From Solirubrobacteraceae bacterium (GTDB lineage: Bacteria > Actinomycetota > Thermoleophilia > Solirubrobacterales > Solirubrobacteraceae), in contig JASLHP010000405.1 in NCBI GenBank assembly GCA_030149625.1, positions 1 to 6,771 of the forward strand: 6,771 nucleotides of DNA. Reading direction: 5' to 3'. Under the pieces are notes generated by a model that saw only the letters and a program-made list of their open reading frames with translations, did no database searches and had not been told where the DNA came from. Below are positions 6,093-6,771 of this stretch, one piece after another; positions within the stretch are counted from its first letter, which is position 1; every line of letters begins with the position of its first letter. Made by a program: the position numbers and the translations under genes.

Positions 6093-6771
6093 CTACGCGA
6101 CGTCGCGCAGCTTCTGCGCCTCGGCGAGACTCTGCAGCTTCTTCAGCGACTGGTTCTCGATCTGGCGGATGCGCTCGCGTGTGACGTTGAACGTACGCCC
6201 GACCTCGTCGAGCGTACGCGGGTGCTCGCCGCCGAGCCCGTAGCGCAGCTCGAGCACGCGGCGTTCGCGGTAGGAGAGGTTCTCGAGCGCCTCGCGCAGC
6301 GCCTCCTTCGTGAGGATCTCCGCGGCGCGCTCGTAGGGCGACTCGGCGCGCTCATCGGCGATGAACTGGCCGAACTCCGACTCCTCCTCGTCGCCCACGG
6401 GCTTCTCCAGCGACACCGGAGCCTGCGCGGAACGCTTGATCGAGTCGACCTCCTCGGGATCGATGCCGGTGACCTCGGCGATCTCGTGCGCCGTCGGCTC
6501 ACGGCCCAGCTCGGTGACGAGCTTGCGCTCGGCGCGCCCGATCTTGTTGAGCTTCTCGACCACGTGCACGGGGATCCGGATCGTGCGCGCCTTGTCCGCG
6601 AGCGCACGCGCGATCGCCTGGCGGATCCACCACGTCGCATACGTGGAGAACTTGAAGCCCTTGCGATAGTCGAACTTCTCGGCCGCGCGCACCAGCCCGA
6701 GCGTGCCCTCCTGGATCAAGTCCAAGAACGGCAGCCCCTGGTTGCGGTAGTTCTTGGCGATCGACACGACC
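6093..6771 (-). CDS. rpoD: Sigma-70 factor, primary RpoD/SigA type (5' end outside window)
   Basis: Promoter-recognition subunit of RNA polymerase. The 225 visible residues begin inside region 2 ([22 protein letters not shown]), so the true start lies beyond 6771. Region 2.3-2.4 is [20 protein letters not shown], the aromatic-rich -10 melting and recognition segment. Region 3 follows ([20 protein letters not shown]) with the acidic finger-like stretch EFGQFIADE. Region 4 carries [17 protein letters not shown] and the helix-turn-helix [19 protein letters not shown], which reads the -35 box. Regions 2-4 match a group 1 or group 2 factor; ECF factors lack region 3 and the flagellar/sporulation types differ in region 2. 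Without the N-terminus and region 1.1 I cannot separate the primary factor from a group 2 paralogue. No U-rich terminator follows its stop, so read-through into pilT is possible. Confidence 0.88.
   Translation of the reverse strand, partial: VVSIAKNYRNQGLPFLDLIQEGTLGLVRAAEKFDYRKGFKFSTYATWWIRQAIARALADKARTIRIPVHVVEKLNKIGRAERKLVTELGREPTAHEIAEVTGIDPEEVDSIKRSAQAPVSLEKPVGDEEESEFGQFIADERAESPYERAAEILTKEALREALENLSYRERRVLELRYGLGGEHPRTLDEVGRTFNVTRERIRQIENQSLKKLQSLAEAQKLRDVA

Noticed and set aside
6765..6767. GTG as the start of the sigma factor
   Set aside because: The codon falls inside the conserved LVVSIAK segment of region 2, so the gene clearly continues past the window edge.

Overview
The window is very GC-rich, with strong G/C preference at third codon positions, and holds seven protein-coding genes in a compact bacterial layout. 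There is no RNA gene, insertion sequence or CRISPR array. An Actinobacterium is the best guess, probably a deep-branching class such as Thermoleophilia (Solirubrobacterales). The reasons are the composition, an ArsA/Get3-like ATPase of the mycobacterial Rv3680 (BagB) type, an actinobacterial-looking FtsZ core, a primary-type sigma factor, and a PilT retraction ATPase in a lineage where type IV pili are patchy. This taxonomic call is inference.

Layout from left to right: (1) On the minus strand, parA (1072-1839) runs into ftsZ (1-1085, 3' end beyond the window). The two overlap by 14 nt, and a perfect AGGAGG lies inside the parA end, so they form a two-gene unit. The FtsZ has an unusual N-terminal extension of about 125 residues before its GTPase core. 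(2) An 89-bp divergent gap (1840-1928) separates parA from a plus-strand Get3/ArsA-like ATPase (1929-3062). (3) That ATPase runs tail-to-tail into an unrecognised 451-residue protein on the minus strand (3000-4355), with a 63-bp coding overlap. The C-terminal third of that protein resembles a degenerate HEPN (Apea-type) helical domain. (4) Upstream on the minus strand are a cysteine-rich HxlR-family regulator (4435-4818), pilT (4871-6025) and a sigma-70 factor of RpoD type (6093-6771, 5' end beyond the window).

The right half (sigma factor, pilT, HxlR regulator, HEPN-like protein) reads in one direction, with gaps of 52-79 nt; it could be one operon or several. PilT would power pilus retraction, and the sigma factor is general transcription machinery.

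The left half is the more unusual part. It has two SIMIBI-class ATPases back to back, one of them translationally coupled to a tubulin-like division protein. My inference is that ParA and the extended FtsZ act together in positioning division or another polymer. No ParB is visible, so this does not look like a standard chromosome- or plasmid-partition locus.
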